Assembly: GCA_021464525.1 (NCBI GenBank)
Contig: JADRCO010001268.1
Span: forward strand, 1-20,767
Origin: Rhizophagus sp. LPA8_4_AMF
Taxonomy: Eukaryota; Glomeromycota; Glomeromycetes; Glomerales; Glomeraceae
Length of the DNA stretch: 20,767 nucleotides
Direction of reading: 5' to 3'
Shown here: positions 18,003-20,767 of the stretch, in pieces
Position numbering within the stretch: position 1 is the first letter of the stretch
Layout of the letters: the number at the start of each line of letters is the position of its first letter
The notes under the pieces: generated by a model
Databases searched by the model: none
The model's input: only the letters and a program-made list of their open reading frames with translations
Told to the model about the DNA's origin: nothing
Translations under genes and position numbers: made by a program

Positions 18003-18602
18003 CATTTAGAAAAAAAATATCTAAGAGTTTATTTAACAGTTAAACTTGTTAAAAGTAATTAAAATATTGTAAAATACCCAAATTTATGCTTCAAATTAGG
18101 AAATTGATAGTCTTTAAACCTAGTTTCATACCTGCCAACCTGCCAAGACAGACAAAATTTAACTGTAGTCATATTTTTTCCTGCGATCCTGAATAAAAAA
18201 TGTTACATAGGAGATATAGTCAAGAAAAAATAGAGCATGAATATTAGCATAGATGTCATGTATTGCGGGCAGAGTCCTGAACCAATGTATTTATTTTTTT
18301 TCATGTATTAATAAAGCAAGCTTCGCCACATAGCATTGCATTTGTTAAAAATCACCAGGCGAAAGAATTTTAAAAATGAAAAGTACTTTTATGTAAATTG
18401 GCTGGCCAGCCAAAAAAAGAATGGTTTAGACATATATGAGTTTAACATGTAAAGTTTGCTTTCCCTTCATTTACTACAAATTTATCTATTATGTTCCTAC
18501 TTATCAATTATGAGAAAAAAAGATCACATAGACTAAAAATGACTACTGAAGGGAAGATATGACATATGGGGATGTATGTACAAAAAAAAGAATAAGCATA
18601 AT
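18003..18602. other. Spacer 3' of the RING pseudogene
   Basis: No gene supported. Contains a tandem CCTGCCAA pair near 18132-18147 and a perfect 16-bp palindrome TTGGCTGGCCAGCCAA at 18398-18413. An open plus-strand frame starting at 18559 is antisense to the pseudogene and is rejected. Confidence 0.4.
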
Positions 18603-19282
18603 TTATGATGGCTTAGGTTTTGGCATTTTTGTTTTTATAAAGTTAATATTGTCTTCTGTAAAAGTTGAGAATACACCTATAGCACTAAAAAGGTCATATA
18701 TTTTTCTGGCTTTTTTCATTTTATCCTTTACTGTGGCTAAAGAAGTACCAGATGGAAAATAACTTTGAACCTCCATATTTAACTTATGTTATGCCTTCTT
18801 CTGCCCTTTTTCTATTAATTCATTAAGATGGATGATTAGTACTAAGCCAAATTCATAATAGCAATATATAGCCTGGGAATTGGCCTTATCAACTTTTCGA
18901 TATAATTTGCATAGAAGTACAGAGGATTGATCCTGAGGGCATACTTCAGACAAATTGTTATCAACATCTATTGCTTCAGTTAATACCTCATGTAAAAAGC
19001 TAACTATCTTACTTTTCTATGCATGGAATTAAAGCTGAAGTGTACAAGTTGTTTATTATTGTAATCTCGACATGCTAAGCATCATTTAGTGCAAAATATA
19101 GCTCCATTGCAACATCTAATGTGAAATGCATGGCCATATGGGAAAATCGCAAGTAAATTTATAATTTTCTCTTTGCAAACCAAACAAGATCCAGCCTTCT
19201 GGAGAGGTTTAGAGAAAAGATGGGGAGCCACTCTATGATCCAAACTCAATAGAAACAATGCGATTGATTCCTGAGACGCCAT
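18603..19282 (-). pseudogene. Decayed RING-finger protein gene
   Basis: Starts with ATG at 19282. Residues ~33-36 give C-x2-C, followed by a Y-G-H-A-F-H-x2-C core, then C-T-K, an in-frame TGA (19082-19084) and C-L-A-C. This is a RING finger with its third Cys changed to Tyr and a stop before the last Cys pair. The same frame reaches a TAG at 19004-19006, while coding-like sequence resumes in another frame (FLHEVLTEAIDVDNN), so a frameshift lies near 19004-19017. That frame continues through LLCKLYRKVDKANSQAIYCY, a TAA at 18789-18791, then EVQSYFPSGTSLATVKDKM, and ends at 18603. Family knowledge: RING proteins are usually ubiquitin ligases. I believe this RING-plus-helical layout is repeated in Rhizophagus, but that is memory, not a search. 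Confidence 0.7.
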
Positions 19283-19520
19283 AAAGGTGAAAAATAATTT
19301 TATGTTAATCTATTTATACTTATGATACCATGGTAAGGTCGAATTAATAAGCCAGCAAGAAATAAGTAATGTGTCATATGATAATCATAAAGACTCTTCA
19401 CACTTCCAACCAATAGAAACAGGATCTACCAGCTCTTAATTTCAGTGACATATTACTGCAAAAACAGCCTAATGAAAGGCTCAGCAAAGATTTTTCTGAT
19501 ATCATACTGCACATTTCAGG

Positions 19521-19716
19521 CCCATCCAGAATGTGTGCCAGGTTAGATCGATCTTAACTATAATAGAAAAGAGTGATATTTACATATCACTGATCACGTA
19601 TTCAAAAACACTAATTATCTGAGGGACTTAGTTTTTTTTTAGTGGTCCAAAAATTATTTGTCACTCCTTATTTGTCACTGTAATCGCCCTAACCTGGCAT
19701 ACATTTAAGATGTACG
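19521..19716. mobile_element. 196-bp Mutator-like MITE with 9-bp target duplication
   Basis: CATTTCAGG at 19512-19520 is repeated exactly at 19717-19725. The terminal repeats share AATGT(G/A)TGCCAGGTTAG, with the outermost bases diverged (CCCATCCAG versus CGTACATCTTA). Reverse-complemented, the interior has two GTGACAAATA words and AAAAAAAACTAAGTCCCTCAG, matching 15482-15698 in the opposite orientation. It is non-autonomous and more diverged at its ends than the other copy. Confidence 0.88.
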
Positions 19717-19725
19717 CATTTCAGG

Positions 19726-20767
19726 TGATCAGTTTCATATGATCTATTTTTTTCATGCTTTAAGGCCAATGGTTTAGGATGCATTCTCAGAATATTATTT
19801 TATGTCTACTATATAGTTCTGATGCTAACTCCCCTTAAAATATTAAAGATTAATTCTAAACATCGGTTAGATTCCTTAAATAGTTCTTCAGTTCTTTTTC
19901 TCAATAGCTTCTTGCGAAGAGGAAAGAAACATGATCATATGCTGGAAGGTGCTACATATGGATGTTATTAAATATGAGTCAGAAGAATAAAATTTGCTGA
20001 ACAACCTATAAAAAAATAATTATCTCAGAATGTATATAGGAACCATGTAAAATAAAAATAATTATCAATTCATTATTTTTGTTTACATTATACTATTATT
20101 ATTAACCAATATGAATAAAACTTTATTATATCATCATAATGTTTACCAAAGTATTTAATAAATATTTATGAGTAGCACTTATTAAATACAAGATGTATTG
20201 AAAAAGTGCTTATAAATGTTGACTTAAAGTATTAAAAAAGTACTTAAAAAATTAAATATTTAATAAATAATAAAATTTAATACTATTTTAATATTTATTT
20301 TTTTTATACTTAATAAATCCAAATTTTTAATACTTATTAATTACTACTATTTAATAAATACAAGACTCTATTTGGTTTAACTTCATGATGATATATATTA
20401 AAAATATTATGTTTTAATACATTATTCTTTACATTTATTTTATTTAATCTATCATATATTACTTTATATTAATAGTAATTAGAGATTGGAATCGATTTCT
20501 CCAAAATTGAATTAATTGAAAATCAAATCAGAATCGATTAATTGAAAATCACACCAAAAAAATTGAATCTATAATGCCAGTGTAAAGCAAAAATACAGGG
20601 GTCCCACCACTTTGTCTTATTGAGTTAGAAAAACAAAGAAAACATTTTTAGATTTACTTACCAAAATAAACTTTAATAGCTTCCGCCATCCTATTTTACT
20701 ACATAAAATAAAGTAAACATTAATTAAATCTCAGGCGAACCATGAGCATACATAAGTAACTTTTAAT
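19726..20767. other. AT-rich right end of the window
   Basis: 20000-20460 is dominated by TTAATAAAT/TACTTATTAA words. ATTAATTGAAAATCA occurs twice (20511-20525 and 20537-20551). GATTGGAATCGATT near 20485 resembles the right terminus of the hAT-like MITE at 13427 and may be a degraded relative; no target duplication was found. The only gene-like signal is the possible first exon at 20662-20689. Confidence 0.4.
20662..20689 (-). other. Possible first coding exon of an unrecognised gene
   Basis: On the minus strand ATGGCGGAAGCTATTAAAGT and the next bases encode MAEAIKVYF plus the first base of a Gly or other G-codon, directly followed by the consensus donor GTAAGT. Candidate acceptors downstream lead to stops within about 15 codons, so either the gene has been truncated by repeats or the match is chance. 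Confidence 0.25.

Noticed and set aside
18559-18762. 67-residue plus-strand ORF
   Set aside because: Lies antisense to the C-terminal part of the RING pseudogene, whose minus-strand reading is more protein-like.
20479-20575. Possible relative of the hAT-like MITE (GATTGGAATCGATT and paired ends)
   Set aside because: Ends pair poorly and no 8-bp duplication was found.
1-20767. tRNA, rRNA or other standard RNA genes
   Set aside because: I looked for T-arm-like GGTTCGA boxes and GC-rich conserved cores on both strands and found none; a covariance-model scan would be decisive.

Overview
The window looks like nuclear DNA of an arbuscular mycorrhizal fungus, most likely Rhizophagus or a close relative. 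The pointers are very AT-rich DNA, short GT..AG introns of 77-116 bp with GTATGT/GTAAG-type donors, a TPR+SET protein of fungal type, two members of a diverged MACPF-like family that I associate with Glomeromycotina, and long gene-poor stretches full of small non-autonomous DNA transposons. The species call is inference. Nothing bacterial was seen.

Layout. 1-67 is the right end of a Harbinger-like MITE, and another copy lies at 17451-17938. 178-381 holds a weak small ORF. 1032-3293 (minus) is an intact 753-residue TPR/SET lysine-methyltransferase-like protein. 3294-4620 is AT-rich with an 18-bp minisatellite. 4621-7781 (minus) is one four-exon gene that looks like three separate ORFs unless spliced. 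Its 957-residue product has a degenerate MACPF-like core followed by a long Glu/Asp/Lys low-complexity insert. 7782-9396 is the shared upstream region of a divergent pair; it carries one MITE nested inside another, plus hairpins. 9397-11474 (plus) is a two-exon gene for a 662-residue ubiquitin-like + MACPF-like protein with the recognisable MACPF signature.

11475-20767 is nearly gene-free. It holds a 30-bp minisatellite (12331-12450), a hAT-like MITE with 8-bp target duplications (13126-13427), a 27-codon signal-peptide-like ORF (14135-14218), two Mutator-like MITEs with 9-bp duplications (15482-15698 and 19521-19716), the Harbinger-like MITE, a short dispersed repeat seen twice, and a decayed RING-finger gene (18603-19282, minus).

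How the genes fit together. The two MACPF-like genes are divergent paralogues about 1.6 kb apart. The plus-strand one keeps the GG signature, the S/T-rich segment that forms the second membrane hairpin in MACPF proteins, and the GGD...W block. The minus-strand one has lost the GG and nearly all of the hairpin segment, and has gained an N-terminal extension and an acidic tail. Neither has a visible signal peptide, so action inside the cell is the simplest reading. An intact/degenerate partner pair is a hypothesis only. All splice sites and all functions are read by eye and were not tested.
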